Origin: Amphiura filiformis
Lineage: Eukaryota > Echinodermata > Ophiuroidea > Amphilepidida > Amphiuridae
Assembly (NCBI RefSeq): GCF_039555335.1
Contig: NC_092631.1
Coordinates: 5,857,501 to 5,921,500, forward strand
Reading direction: 5' to 3'
DNA: 64,000 bases
The translations under genes and the position numbers were made by a program. This document shows, piece by piece, positions 21,901 to 36,900 of the stretch; within the stretch, counting starts at the first letter, position 1; every line of letters starts with the position of its first letter. The notes beneath the pieces are model-generated. The model did no database searches. It was given only the letters and a program-made list of their open reading frames with translations, and had not been told where the DNA came from.

Positions 21901-24900
21901 TGAATTCCTTATTCATGGGTAACTCATGTACACGAATTGTGGTCAAATTCTCTCTATTTCCATTCCCATGAATTCCATATTCAAGGGCATCAGTTATATT
22001 TTTCGCGGGTTGAAAATTCACCCCCTAATTTCATGCCCATGAATCCTTGATAGAGGATTTTATGGCATGTTTATGCCACATACAAAACAAAAGAATCGGA
22101 ATGTCTTGCCATGTTCATGGCATGATTTGCATAGCAACCAGTAGCAAATTTTGAGAATACCCAATTACCCATGATTTTTTTTGCCTGCTTATTGTTTGTC
22201 AACAGTGAAACAAAATTGTATTATTTATGATGATTCAATTACATGCAAATAAAAAATACAATTGTTTTATTTATTTGGTCTTCAGGAACAGAAGAAGATA
22301 ATATACAAGCAGAAAGAGATGAATCAAATGGTAGGTGTCCTGAAGTAAATAAAATAAATAGTTGGTGTGTCCAGGGAAATTTGAAAAGGTCATTTGTTAG
22401 CTTTTGTCTGATCAAGATTATATCGAGTGGTTCTATGAGATGTTCAATTTGTGATGGCCCTACCAGTCAAAGTCTTGTACCACTGTAGATCTCGACCAGT
22501 ACTCGGTCCTAATTTCTTGGACTTGAATCATTTATTTCCGATCCTTGCATATATTAATTGTGACTTGCATTGTCTTACGCCATGCTAGGGTGAAGCATAT
22601 ATATTCCGCCTCATTCTTCATTGTAAAATATTTCTGGCAAACATTTTTGCAAAATATTTTGTTTCATTATGCTAGAATGTTTTGCAACAAGTTCAAAAAT
22701 GTTTTTGAATGTTATTAAAACATTTATATATCCTTTATATAACCTGACATTTAAACATTTTCTGTACGTGTATAAGCACCTAGTTATGACAATTGAAATG
22801 AAACATGTAGTATTTTTTTTTGTCAAAATACATTTCGTGACTTTTCTCAAAGAACATATTGTATGTGGGAATCCTCTATCCATCTGGTTTTTATCAATAT
22901 ATATCTTCGGTTGCCGCACATAGTGGTGTAGAGTGAATTTTCCAAATTTTCCGTTTCACATAGTGATGTAAAGGTTTAGACTATAGAGCTAGCTATATTC
23001 TATAATAATTATTCCTTGTTAACTATTAAAGATACAGTTTAATAGTTTGAACCATAAACTTCTATTTCAAATGGAATTGGGCCACTGAGAAATAACAGTG
23101 GAGGAGTATTGACTGCATTATTTGTAACATATCCTTCAAACATGTTTTTCTCGGAAACATATTTTGTCCTTCAAGTTCATAAATGGAAAATTTATTTGGG
23201 CAATAGTGAATCAAATTGAACAGAGTTCTAGCTGGTCTTCAAAATGGTCTTTCTTGCGATCTGATTGTGATGATTCACCATGGCAGCGAAATTACAGCGC
23301 TTAGAACACTCTGTGATCTGTGGTAAGGCGCTATATAAATACAGAAATTTATTTATTATTATATTCTTTACTTTTTTTTCTCTTTTATAACCACTCGAGG
23401 GAGGGTATCAGGCGCATCCGTAAATTCACGTAAAAAGGGTATTTTTTCAGACTAGGGCACATAACTTGCGTAGCATGAAAAGTCGTGTAAAATTGGTGTG
23501 AAAGGGTGTGTTTTGAGCTCTTATGTACTTAGGGTAGTTTTCACTTACCTGTTCGTGGTGACATATTTTTCATGTTATTTGCCCGGTTATTTGACACAAA
23601 AGCGTGGTTTCCGAGCGATTTTACAAACCAGATTGAGATTTAAAAAAAATTTGGAGCTGATCTATTAAACTTTGTCCCGGGATCCCATACCAGACTGGCA
23701 AACATAAGCTAATGAACGTGACATATTGGTATTACACTATAGTTTAGCCAGTTATAGAACCTGTTTCGTGCATATATTATGACGTCAATGATGTCAGCTG
23801 GCTATGTATTTACATATGTACATCGAGATTGAGACAGTTGTTGGCAAAAATACGTAAAGCATGTGACTTTACTTGATTAATAAAAGTATCGGATTTCCAT
23901 AAGAATAAAATTGCCAAATTCGGCACTACTTACCATGAGGCCTGTGACTTCGTCGACAATTGTTGCTGGGAATAGGGGTAATTTTCGGGCAACCAATTTT
24001 TGACTTGCCTGTCCAATCGTCGCGGCCTGTTGGAGTTGATCATCACCCTAAAAACACATTTTTGGCCCAAGTTATTTCCAAAATTGACCAAGGCTGCAGC
24101 TTCTTATTTAGGGCTAAAAGCACAACTTCTGTGTGTTTACTTGTTTAGGGGTAATAATTACATCAACTACTTGTTTAGGGTTGGGAAAAAGACAACTACT
24201 TGTTAAGGGGTGCAAATTTCAGTCTCAGAAATACTTGTTTAGGGTGCATTTTGTGAGTCCATGAATGCACCTGATACCCCCACCCCCTTTTAAAACACTA
24301 TAGTGACCCCCAGGGAATAACAGTAATTGCTTGCAAATTAATCTGTTTGGTCAAGGATTTGGTGTCTGAAATAAATGCGGGATGACATATATCCCTGAGA
24401 TATAAGAGAGAGGATGAGAAGGGTTGATCATTGAAATAAATCCTTTTAAATCAAGATCAAGACATTCTTTGATTCCTTTTTGTGTTTGAATCAATCCATA
24501 TATTTAGTGGGATACCAGACCGATATCTCGGCAGTATTTTTAAGCTAGCATATACTTATAAAGGCTTATGTCATTTCATGGTTCAGCAAAAAGGAGAGGG
24601 AAAACTTATCATCATAAGGTTAAAAAATAAAAAACAAATATCTCTTGTTTCTTGTACATGTAGGTGGCCTAAAAACCAAAATGTAGTTTTTTATTTGTTT
24701 ATATTGAGTCAGGTTCTACATTGTATGGTAGTATACATATCTCTCAAATATTTATTGTCAAGTCAGTGTAGAGTAGGTTAGTTTGATATGCAGGAAAATT
24801 ACAGATTGATATCCATATAGGATTTTAATATTGAATTCATATTGCTTGTAAACAAAATGTATCAGTCTTTTGATGCATTTCTGTGGATTTCTCTAATAGA

Positions 24901-27900
24901 AAACCAAATGCAGTAAACTTGTGCTCCAAAAATGGAATACACACAGCCTTCAGGCAACCATTTCTTTTAGACTTACCATTTTATTTATTTAATTTTTCTA
25001 TTATATTAGAGTGTTTATTCTCTGAAAATACAGCAGATGGAATTCCACCAATGAACTACAATGAGCTACGTTTTGATGTTTGTTGCGACCTCACAGATAG
25101 GCAGTTTAAGTTGATGAGACTTTTATTAGAGAAAGGTATGTAATTTTAAACTCATTTAAAGTTTTTAATTATAAACTCATCAGACCATCATGAAAATCCA
25201 GACAGGAACAAAAGAATGTGTTTTACATTCTTCATTCCATCCAAGATATGATCTAGGCACAGCTGTAGTCTTCTATGCTGATGATTGGGTCCTAGTGGAA
25301 TCCTCACTAGTGGTTTAGTCCAATTTTGCCTTCAGAAGTCGATGATAGACTATCAGTTATGAATAGCGAACATTTACATGCTGTCAAGTTAACCCTGTTT
25401 TCTGTCAAAAGTCCTTGTTGTAATGTACGTAACAATTCCAACAAAAATTCAGTCGACATTTTCTGTTTATTCTCCAGGCTATTTCCCTGACCAGCAGACA
25501 AGCTTTTCAAATAAATTGCATTGTGATAAGTTCCCATTTGCTGCCACCATTTAAGCACCTGTCTTCCAAATGTGAATTTTGAAATGATGCATGTACATCC
25601 TCAGACAGAAATTCCACTTGGACCTACAATCCCCGAAATATGTCCTTGAAACGCTTTAGGCATCTTGAATGAAATCAAAAGTGTATTTTTAATGTGGATA
25701 AAAATGTTCAATATTTGGAATTAGAAGAAAGCTGGGCCATCAATTAACACTTTTCCCTTCCCCACCCCCATCATTCAATGTTGCGACACTTTGGAGACAC
25801 GCTGAACACATTTGCACGTTTCAACATTGCACGGGGGAGTGGGGGGACTTATTTCCCCTAAAGACGCTTTAATGTTTCAAGACATATTTCGGGGATTGTA
25901 GTAATTGTCAACACAACTCAGGCAGTGGCGTCTGCACAGGTCTCAATTCCTCCAACTGTCTAAAAATTCTTGGCTTGCTAGGCTTGCCGTAATAGGCAAA
26001 TCACAAATTTTCACCTGACTTGGTACATTTTCCTCGATTTTCCAGCAATAGTGGGGAGGGGGAGTGATGCCCAGGCCACCCCTTTGTGCATGCCACTCTA
26101 TTGTGCAAATTATAGCTCTGTATTGGGCATGGCAGTGTTCAGATTTTTTTAGGCAGGGAGTTAAGAAAACATCAGTCAGAAAGAAATACTATATGCAATT
26201 GTTTTTTGAAATAATTTTTTGGGCCTGTTGGTTATTTATTTATATATTTTTTTATTTATTAGACTCTATACACTGGTGATTGCACAATATTTGAGAACAG
26301 TAAAATATAAAAATACCAAAATTTGGAAAAAATTACAATAATATACATGTCTAAAATGGGTATAAAATACAAATTGATACCAGTGCAGAGAATGGGACGA
26401 ACAGGTGCGTATCACCTCTAAGACCATCCCACCTCTAGACCAAAAATAAGCCACCCTCACCCTCCCCCTCTAAGTAGACCTGCACATAGTGCAGTTATAT
26501 GAAGAAAACCATGTGCAAGTACTAGTGGCTTTGAAATTTGAATCAAATTATCAAACGTGTGTATTCAGATGGCCCCCTCTTTCTCTTTTTCACTGATATT
26601 TGATTACTTTATTTCAGGTGATAACAACTTTGGAATACCACGAAAGGACTTAAGAGGATTGAAAAGTACACTGGAACTTTTGGATTGCATTGAACATTAT
26701 AATTATCTGAGTTCAGCAAATACATGGCTTCTCCAATACATGTTGTATCGGGTAGGAAATATAGAACTGTACAAGAGGGTGTTTGAGTTTCTCACAGAAC
26801 AGTTAACCTCTTCAACAAAACTGTTTGTATGTGAGCCCAGAGAGATTCAAGGTATGTTGAATTCTACCTAATCAGCCCCACAGGGGTTGAACAAAATGGC
26901 AGTCTTCATTTTTAGGAGCTTTTATTATTTGGCATATTTTTAGGTAGGTTAGGTTTAGGTTTAGGCACTGGAATTAGGGTATGGATTAGGGTGAGGTTTG
27001 AGGTTATGGTTATAGCGTTTAAGCAAAATAATGAAAGCCCTAAAACTGAGGACTGCCTAACAAAATCCTTTGAAATCAAAGTGGACATTTTGAACAATTT
27101 TGAAATCACATAGCCATTGTAACTCAATGTTAAGACGAGTTTCCTGTGATGTAGTAAACAATTTTTTACTCTATGACATGCTAAAGAGCACTAAAAGGGG
27201 GCTATAGATGTGACAGATAGAAAAAGTGTGCATTAGAAAGGGGTGCTAATTAGGGAAAGGGCACTAATTAAAGGAGTATTTCGTGATCCTAGCATCCTCT
27301 TTTTATGACATTTTTCAGTACATATCCACGAAAAAAGCCTATTCCCAAAATTTCAGTTGATTCCGATTTTGCGTTTGCAAGTTATGCATGATTATGTGTA
27401 TATATATGTCATCCCGCATTTATTACACAAATGTTAAGTTTATTTGACTTTGAGGACTCGGATAGCGACATTTCCACATATTTTTTATCCCGGGGTGGGG
27501 GGTACTCAAGTTTGGTTTTGGTAGGGACGTGCCGCGAGAATTTGAAAGTGGACCCATAAATATACCAATTTTTCAAGAAATTTGGACCCATTGATATACC
27601 AAAAGTCAAAATTTTGGCCGAATTTAACCAAATTGTCCTAGTTTTTACAAATTTTCCCAAAATTTTGAAAATTTTAGCTAAATTAACGTAAAAAATTGGG
27701 CTATTTTCGAAAAAAATTGAGAAAATTTTGAAAAAGGACCCATTCATATACCAAAATAGGCTTTGAAAAAGGGGTCATTGATATACCAAGAGGCTGAAAA
27801 TGCTACCCATATTTGCGTGCACGTCCCGTATGGTCATTTGTACTGAGAACCCCCCCCCCCCTGTTTTTTATGGGATCTGAGAGCACATCAGACATATCGA

Positions 27901-30888
27901 ATTGCATTTTGAAAATGAGGAACGGCCTTCTGATATCAAATAATTTTAATTTTTTTTTGTAATTTGCAATATTATACACATTTTATGACAAATGATTGAA
28001 ATTGATATAGATGTTTCCCCCAAAACACAGTTTTTTTGCAGTAGAACATATTGAAGAAGCTGGGCCAGTAAATTTATTGCAGGGCCAGTAGGTTTGCCAT
28101 TTCACTGGCCCGGAGGGCCAGTAGAAAACTGAAACCTAAGTCTGTCCCTGGCAATACACATTTAACACTACTGTGCTGCATTGTAGTTTAGAATGGACAA
28201 AAAGAAATGAAGTAAAGCTGCGTACGAGTTAAAAAAAATCAACCAATCAATTAATCTCTCAAAGAATTTTTTTTCATACCTTTATCCTTGGGTTAACAAT
28301 ATGTGACAGTGTATCTTCTGAAAATGTTGTTCCAACATTTCTCAAGTAATAACAGGGCCATGGGGGTCACATAAGTTTCATAGTATACACATAAGTGACC
28401 AGAAAAACATGAAAAAATGTTTCTTTTCCAAGAATGAATCTCACAAATGGCGTTTAGGTGGTCAAAAATGCTAGTTGATGCACGACTAGCAATTTTCAAA
28501 ATATAGCCCAAAACAGGATTTACCCTTTTTAGCAAAAACAACTCTATATAGGAATTCAGCACATTTTTACAACAAATAAGTAGGATTTTTATTTAAACGT
28601 TACCACCAATACAGAATAATACATAAAAGAATACACCCTTTATATGTTTTTTTTTTGTAAAATCATTTTCCAATATTTAAAATGTTTGAATGATGGTCCT
28701 AATGCAAATCAGTCGAGGAAACTTTGCGAAATAGCAGTATCAATAAAATAACTCCCAAATGCAGTAGCGTTTTTGACCACCTAAACACGATTTGTGCGAT
28801 TCATTCTCTGAAAAATAACCCTTTTCCTGGTCATGCATGTGTACACTATGAAACTTAACCGACCCCCATGGCCCTGCTGTTGCTTAAGAAATGTATGAAC
28901 TCGTACCCAGCAAGACTGAGAGTTTATTTATTTCATATCTTTCATCCATTCTAAACTACAATGCAGCACATTATGTGTATTGCCCCCATTGGAAACGGTC
29001 CAAAAATGGGTCTAATTGTACAATATCCCAATTATCTCAGTGACGTGTGAACAGATTTTGATGATTTGTGCACCATTTTAAAGAAGAAACATCATGGTTC
29101 TTGAATCTACAAACAAGTTTTGATTTTACTGCCAACATTTTAAGTTAGTCCTCTATTCCATAATGCCTATTTTTATTGAGACACCCTGTATCTTAAATAT
29201 TTTGAAATTTGTTTTTCATCTACTTCTTATGAAATGTAATCACTGAAAAAAAAAATCACTAAAATCTGAAATACACATTGAAATGAGTGACACTGAAATT
29301 CACCGAGACACCACTGAAACACTGAAAAATTTCATTATCACTTCAACTAATTTCATTGTTCATTTCAGATTGCAGTATTTTTTTCAGTCATTATAATATT
29401 ATTTCATAGTGCATGTATATATTATACTTTTGTATAATTTGTGTACAGTTAAATAGAGCAAAGTTGTCTGATTTTAACATTTAAGAGTAACCCATAATAT
29501 ATCATAAAAGTAGACAAAGGTTCCAAAAAGTTGATTAATGTGTAGGTCATAATTAAAGGGCTTTGAGTGCAGATGGTGAAAATCCACTTTGCTTGCTCAT
29601 ATGTTACCTGTTGCCAAGGCAAAATTTTAACTCATTTCAGGCTGAAAACGGATGGACCATAGCTCCATTATTTGAGAAGATGGGAAAATGTAATTTGATC
29701 CTTATATTATAGGACCATCTTTGTACTTTACAATAAAAAACAAGAATAGCTATTTCAGTTCAAAACTAAATTGGTGAGTGTTGGTGTGCTTTTGTGTGTG
29801 CATGTTTTAATTTGTTGCTAATGGTTAAACAGAGTTGATTTGGAAAGGTCTTATAGTTGTGTGTTCATGCGTGCATTCGCCTGATTATTGTAGAATGTGT
29901 GAAAGACTGTTTTGCGAACTCCAATAAAATGCGTGTTTAATATTTATTAAAAGTTTGTTATTTATCCCAATACATGTAGGTAAGAGAAAAGCCCTGGTGA
30001 AATTAAGAGTCAGGGGTGACATAAAGCAGTTCAGGCAAATAGATGTTGAAGCATTCAGACAATTGCTGGCCAAGCAGTGTGGAAATGACATTATATATAT
30101 CTCTGAGAATGGTCAAGGCAAGGGCTCAGTACTCCTGTATTTTGAAGTCCCGTGTGAATCCAGAAACCACTTCTGTCAGGACTTAGCTGATTGGTGTGAG
30201 AAACATGGTATCATCCAAGTTTGGTTTGATGATGAAGAAATCATTTCACTACAACTTGAACAGATGTGTGAACCTATGTGTAAGTTCTTGAGTTCCAGTT
30301 GCATTATTAAAAGTACTTTTAAGTAAAATTATAGTCCGAAATGGGAGATATCATCAGTGGCATACACCTGTGTTTCTTAACCCTAACGGCCAAAGGGCTT
30401 TTTGGTGACTGGAATGTAAAGAAGGAAGGAATGAAAAAGAAAAAGAAAGAAAGAAGTTGTTTGCTCAGGATGGGATTCGAACCTGAGACCCCTCACTAGG
30501 CTAGGCTGGCGACACTTAGCCATGTGTCTTCTGCTTGCCTGACCAGCGAAAGCGTGCTTATATATATCACTTAGGGTGATTGCGTCATCACATCACATGG
30601 GATGCACACACGCGCAGTGCATATATCAAGTAGTATTTTGTAGTACCTGGTTTGTGCTTTGAATTATAAAATGTCCGCTTGAAAAAGGTGCATAGCCAGT
30701 GGGGTCCTGTTCCCCCAGAAATCATGGACCATTGGTACATCGCATGCTGACAGTACATGAATGTCCCGGGGAATAATTATATGGTCTTATTAACTTTTCG
30801 TGCAGTCCAAATCCATGCAGGACCACAAATGTCCAATAATTGGTCAATTGTTGAAGAATTTTTTTAACCTTCAAATGCAAGGGAGGGA

Positions 30889-30922
<34 letters not shown>

Positions 30923-33900
30923 AAAATTGTGTATACTATAGTTTTCCTGTGTTTTTTTTAGATGTGAAGATTGCTGATACAATTCTGGATGTTCTGAACA
31001 ACAGTGTTCAAAGTATTGAAGGAATTACTGCCACATCTGCCAAGTCCTTTCAGATAGTAAGTATCATCAGTTTTGTTCTTCCCCACCTGAGTAATGCTTA
31101 GTGCCATCGCTAACCGGCATCATTAAGGTGTCAAGGAAAGGCACTTGCCGGTCTTCATCTTCCTCTCTGGTGAATTGGATGTCACCAGGGAGAAGGGTGA
31201 AATCACAATTTAAATCAAATGATAGTTAAAAAAAATCATGATTTATATCAATTTTTAAAAATTTTGATTAAATATGGGCAATTCAATGTTGTTTTGGTTT
31301 AATAATCATCTGCATTAGCCCATTTTGATGTTCTTTATTCAAAATTAAAGAACCCTCTGAAAGTCTTTTACCAGTTTCATTTGATTAATTATGAACAATT
31401 CATGTTGTTTTGGTTTAATAATCAACTGCATTCTTTATTATATTAAATTAAAGAACACTTTGAAAATCTTTTACCAGTTAGGATTTTTTTTCAATGGAAA
31501 TCGCTTTGATTTATCTCTAATTTTCAAATAATTTTGTCAAGATTTTATATCAACAATATTTTGCAGTTGAGTGGCAATTTTAGGTTGCAAGTCAAGACCA
31601 CTTGACCAGACCAAGACCATCACCCTAAATTATACATGCATAGATATCACAATAAATGGTTTCTTTCCTTGGACCTTTCTCACTGGAATTATAGCATCCC
31701 TCAAAACAGCCTTGGCAACCCAAACCCAACATTTTTTTTCAGGGGGGAGCAAAAATTGACGAAAATTGGCAAGAAAAAAGGCTTAAAATCTAAAATATTA
31801 CAGGGGCCAGCATTCCACGAAGGGCAAGGGTGGTAGGAGTAAGACCATTATATAAAGACCATTAAAGGTCACAATCTGGACATTCATACGCAAGTGCCAC
31901 ATCAGAAATAAGTAGGAATTTGGGCCTCATCAAGTTGCTTTTCAACCTTTTTATCATGTATTTGATTGAGTCTAGTTGCACAGGCCAGTTGCAGCATTGA
32001 TTTTTGCTTGAATTTATATTTATAGGGTGCACTTTTTTAATCAATCATAAGGTGAATTTCACAATTTCTTTTCATTTTTCAGGGAGGTAAGCCTTTACTT
32101 CATCTGGCAACTGAATTAAACAACATAGAGATGGTGAAGTATCTCATATTGCAAGGAGCTGGAATCAAAGAGGTGGATGAGGTATGAATATGATGACTTT
32201 AATGCTATGCATGCTAGCCATAGGCTTCAACATTAAAAAAAATCCAAGTTTTGAGACATGCCCTCAAAATATCAAGCGCTATCTAAAGAACCACTGAACC
32301 AATACTAGGCTTGTTTGTACTCATTTGTAGGTCGTCCGAAGGAAAAGACCTTTTGGCATCACGAGTTGTGTGTCGGTCAGTGTGTCTGTCAGTCTGTGTG
32401 TCCGTCAGTCAGTGTGTCCGTCAACAATTATGACCATGTAAGGCTTTTTGCTTTTTGGTCTCATATGAACAGTTCAAATCCTATTGCAACCATTATTATG
32501 TTTGATGAATCCAAGTGTGTATAAATATTGGATCCAAAACATAATAATGATAAAATTGGATGCTTTGCGCCCAATATTTATTGGTCTCGCTATGAGTTTT
32601 AAAATATTGGACTCGACTATACGTCTCGTCCAATATTTTGAAACTCATAGCTCGACCAATAAATATGGGCTCAATCGATCCAATTTTATATAAAACTTGG
32701 GTCATATAGCTGAAATCCCACTGAAATTTGTTATTTGGTTGTATTAAGGTAGACAGATTTACCATGTTTAATCACACTGAAAGAAAAAGGAAATTCTTTC
32801 TAGTGCAGGGTCAGTCCACATTCATCTGTATTTTTTTAACACTCAAATGCGATGCATTTTGCAAACCCTGACTCTGACTACACTGCAGAAATAAATTTGT
32901 ATATATATAAAATGACCATTGTGGAGGGTATTCCATATATCATAATAAATTCCTTTGTTCAGTCATGTTTTTTATTCGTCTTACATGTTTCAGTCATATA
33001 CTCACACCTTTGTTCCAATGGACATTTTATTGAGAAATGTCATTGTACAAGGAATACATTTAAAAAAATTCCACATAGCCCCCTCATGAAAAGTATTTAA
33101 TTATCTTTGTAATCACTCAAAAAGCATTTTGTGTGAATTTTACATCCGAACTAGGTGCTATTACATTTTATGAGCCTTTTTATTTTACATGTAAAGTCTA
33201 TGGGGGTGACGATTAGAAATGGATGGCAATATTGAAAAACCCTCATTTTGGGCCATTTTAGACACTAAAATGCCCATAAAAAAAGAATAGCACTTAGTTC
33301 GGATGTAAAATTCACACACAATGCTACCTGAGTGAGTACAAACATAATTAAATACATTTCATTTGGGGGCTATATCAAAAACAAAAAATGTCCTATACCT
33401 TAATGGTTATGGAACAAAGGTGCTCAGTCATATTATTGTTGCATTTGATTAATTTTGCATGTGTATCCAAACAAATATTAATTTTGTTATCTTACAGGTG
33501 AAAGCAACAGCATTGCACATGGCTGTGTTTCTTAACCATTTTGAAATATGTGAGGAATTGCTCAAACACATTAACTACGAAGGCATCAATGTAGTTGATG
33601 AGGTAAAAATTAAGCATTTATTTATGTGAACAAGCATTTGGTGTGGTTAAATTAGAGTCCGAAGTTGACCGTTTTCTAAAATCCATTTTCCGTGTTGTAA
33701 TCCGTGTTGTAAAATGTGTAAATCCGTGTCATGAATAAAGCTTAAAATGTATAAACAATGATATTAATGTCACAATAAAGTGTTCAATATCGCGATCAAT
33801 ATGCTCTGATTTGAATATTCTCACGATAATAGGGCAACTATTACGATGTGTGGTGGGATATAAGGGGTTCATGCCTAGGTAATATACCTTTATTTAGGTA

Positions 33901-36900
33901 TTATTAAACAGTCATTTTATCATAAAAGCTGACAAACACATCTCATGATTGTTTTTAACATTTTTTTCTCTTATCTTTTAACAATTTTTGTCACATCATA
34001 CAAAAATGTCATTTTCCGTGTTGTACCTCCGATTCCGTGATTTTCTTCCGTTTTCCGTAAAACGGAAAACTTCGGACTCTAGGTTAAATGGCCAAATCAT
34101 CTGTGAAATTAAAAATGGCGAAAGTGCAACAAGAACTGTCAATATCACCCTTGCGAGTGAAAATACACATGGTGCCAATGGTTTGAATATTTTCCTAATA
34201 TTGGACTAACACCTCAGCTACATGTTTTTCACAATATAGCAGTAATGGAAAGGAAAGTGCAAATGTTCGTAGCATAAATAATATTGGCAAAATATGACCC
34301 TCCTGATTTGGTTACAGTTCGCTATCTCTAAGGACCACTATCTCTAAGGTTCGCTATCCCTAAGGTTTGTTATCACTAATTACGAAAAAGGTCCACTATA
34401 CCTAAGGTTTGATATCACTAATTTTGAAAAAGGTTCGGTATTCCTAAGGTTCGATATCACTAATTTTAAATAAGGTTCGCTATCTCTAATTTTAAATATG
34501 GTCCGCTATCACTAATTTATTGAAGGTTCGCTATCTCTAAGGTTCGCTATCACTAATTTAAAATAAGGTCCGCTATCTCTAATTTTAACAATCCCGGTAT
34601 CCCTAAGGTTCGCTATCCCTAATTAAATAAGGTCCGCTATCTCTAAGGTTCGCTATCTCTAATTTTAAATAAGGTATAGATAGCAGACCTTATTTGAAAT
34701 TAGAGATATCGGACCTTATTTAAAATTAGAGATAGCGGACCTTTTTTTAAATTAGAGATAGCGGACCTTATTTAAAATTAGAGATAGTGGACCTTATTTA
34801 AGATTAGTGATAACGAACCTTAGGTATAGTGCACCCTAACGTGATAGCGAACCTTGTAGATATCGATACTTTAATTAATTAGGGATAGCGAACCCTAAAC
34901 AAAACTAGTGATATCGAACCTTAGGTATAGCGGACCTTTATTGCAATTAGTGATAACGAACATTAGAGATATCGAACCTTCAATAAATTAGTGATAGCGG
35001 ACCTTATTCAAGATTAGTGATAGCGAACCTTATTTTAAATTAGTGATAGCAAACCTTATTTAAAATTAGTGATATCGAACCTTAGAAGTAGCGGACCTTT
35101 TTTTAGGTATATTTCTGTATTAGAGATAGCGGGATTCTGATCTCCATAGACTTTACACGTTAGTGATAGCGAACCTTAGAGATAGCGAACCTTAGAGATA
35201 GCGGTCCTTAGAGATAGCGGGATGTCACCCCTGATTTGCATGTAGCTGTCATTCCCTCAGCTGGCTTGTCCCATGATTGGTGCTTTAGCTATCTATACAT
35301 ATCTATATCCAGTTTGCTGGTGATTACACATAGGGGAGGGGGTGCACTGCACAGGCCATTAAATACCAGGTTAAATACTCTGATTAAATACTGTCCTTTT
35401 CATTATTTTTACCATCAGCTTGGCAATACTGCACTACATATAGCATGTTACCAGGGGAACAGTGAGTTGTGTGCATTGCTGATGGAACATCAGGCTAAAA
35501 CTGATGTATTTAATCAGGTTGGTGTTTGTAATTTATCAGAGAGATCTCTTGTTTTATCTGGTGTTTTGTTGTTTTTTATTTATTTTTTTAAAATTTTGTA
35601 ATGTTTTACACATAGCTCTCATTTTCATTAAACTTAGTATATCTTTCAGGGTCAGGTTTAGGCCTGGAAAATATGTTTATTTCCTGGCAAGGAGATTGCC
35701 GAATAGACAATTTTTTCCAGGGCTGGTTAGGTTTTAGAATCCTATCCACGCATTCCCCAAACCAAAATCTAGAATTTTTCTGGCTGTAAAAATTATGGTC
35801 AGTCTATTTGGACAGATCCCTGAATGGCCCATTGAGTATGATTAGAGTGCGAGTGTAAGCTGAATTTATTGCACGTCTGTTTCAGAGTGTCAAGCCAATT
35901 ACTTTTGCAAAAGCAACATGGTTTTTGCTAGTTAAACATTTTCAATCCCATCATTGGGAAGGATCGCTACACCTCCACAGTCTGTTAATACCTTTCCGGC
36001 ATAGAATAAAGCCGGTACCCATTTGTACACCTGGGTGGAGAGAGGCAAAAGGGGTGAAGAGACTTGCCTAAGTGCACAACACATGGGTGGAGAGAGGCAA
36101 AAGGGGTGAAGGGCCTTGCCTAACATGGAAAAACGGTGGCCTTACCTAAGTGCACAACATGTTGATACCACAGGGATTCGAACCCATGACCTGAAGCTAC
36201 CTCAATATTATGAGTCAAAATCTTAGACCCCTGGGTCACTGTCCCCTATAACAAAGGTATGTAAAGTAAAGAATATGCAAAAATGATTAATATTCATAAA
36301 TGTGTAAATAGCATGACACAAATGATACAGCACAAGATGTTATCATATTCTATTGCCCTAACAAGTTAGAAGAGTGAATTAATGGAATTTTCTGCAAAAT
36401 ATGCAAAAAGCTCATTAATATTCATAAATATGCAAATAACTTGACCAAAATCTATATACACACCATAAGAAGTGATCATACTCTATCATCCTACCAAGTT
36501 AGAAGTTAATTTTGTGTAGGCTACAGCGTGGATTAAAGGAATATCAGTCCAAATGTGCATGCAAATAAGCACATTAATATTCATAAATATGCAAATAACC
36601 TAACAAAAAAACTATACAGTGCAAGAGATGATAATACTCTATCACCAAGTTAGAAATTAATCAGTTATTTCATGTAAGCTGCAATGTTTGGGAATAAAGG
36701 AAATTCAGGCAAAATATGCATATAAGATCATTAATATTCATAAATAATCAAATAACTGGACACTTTTGAGGTCACCAGCATACTCTATCACCCTATCAAG
36801 ATAGAAGTTGATCAGTTGTTTGATAAAGCTGCAGAGTGGATTAATGATTTTGCTTCTGCCCAGACAGATGAGAGCTGACTGGACAGCCAACCAACCATCT

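Noticed and set aside
36130-36245. A functional tRNA-Met on the minus strand
   Set aside because: CAT sits in anticodon position and a B box is present, but pairing in the arms is incomplete and a duplicated repeat body follows.
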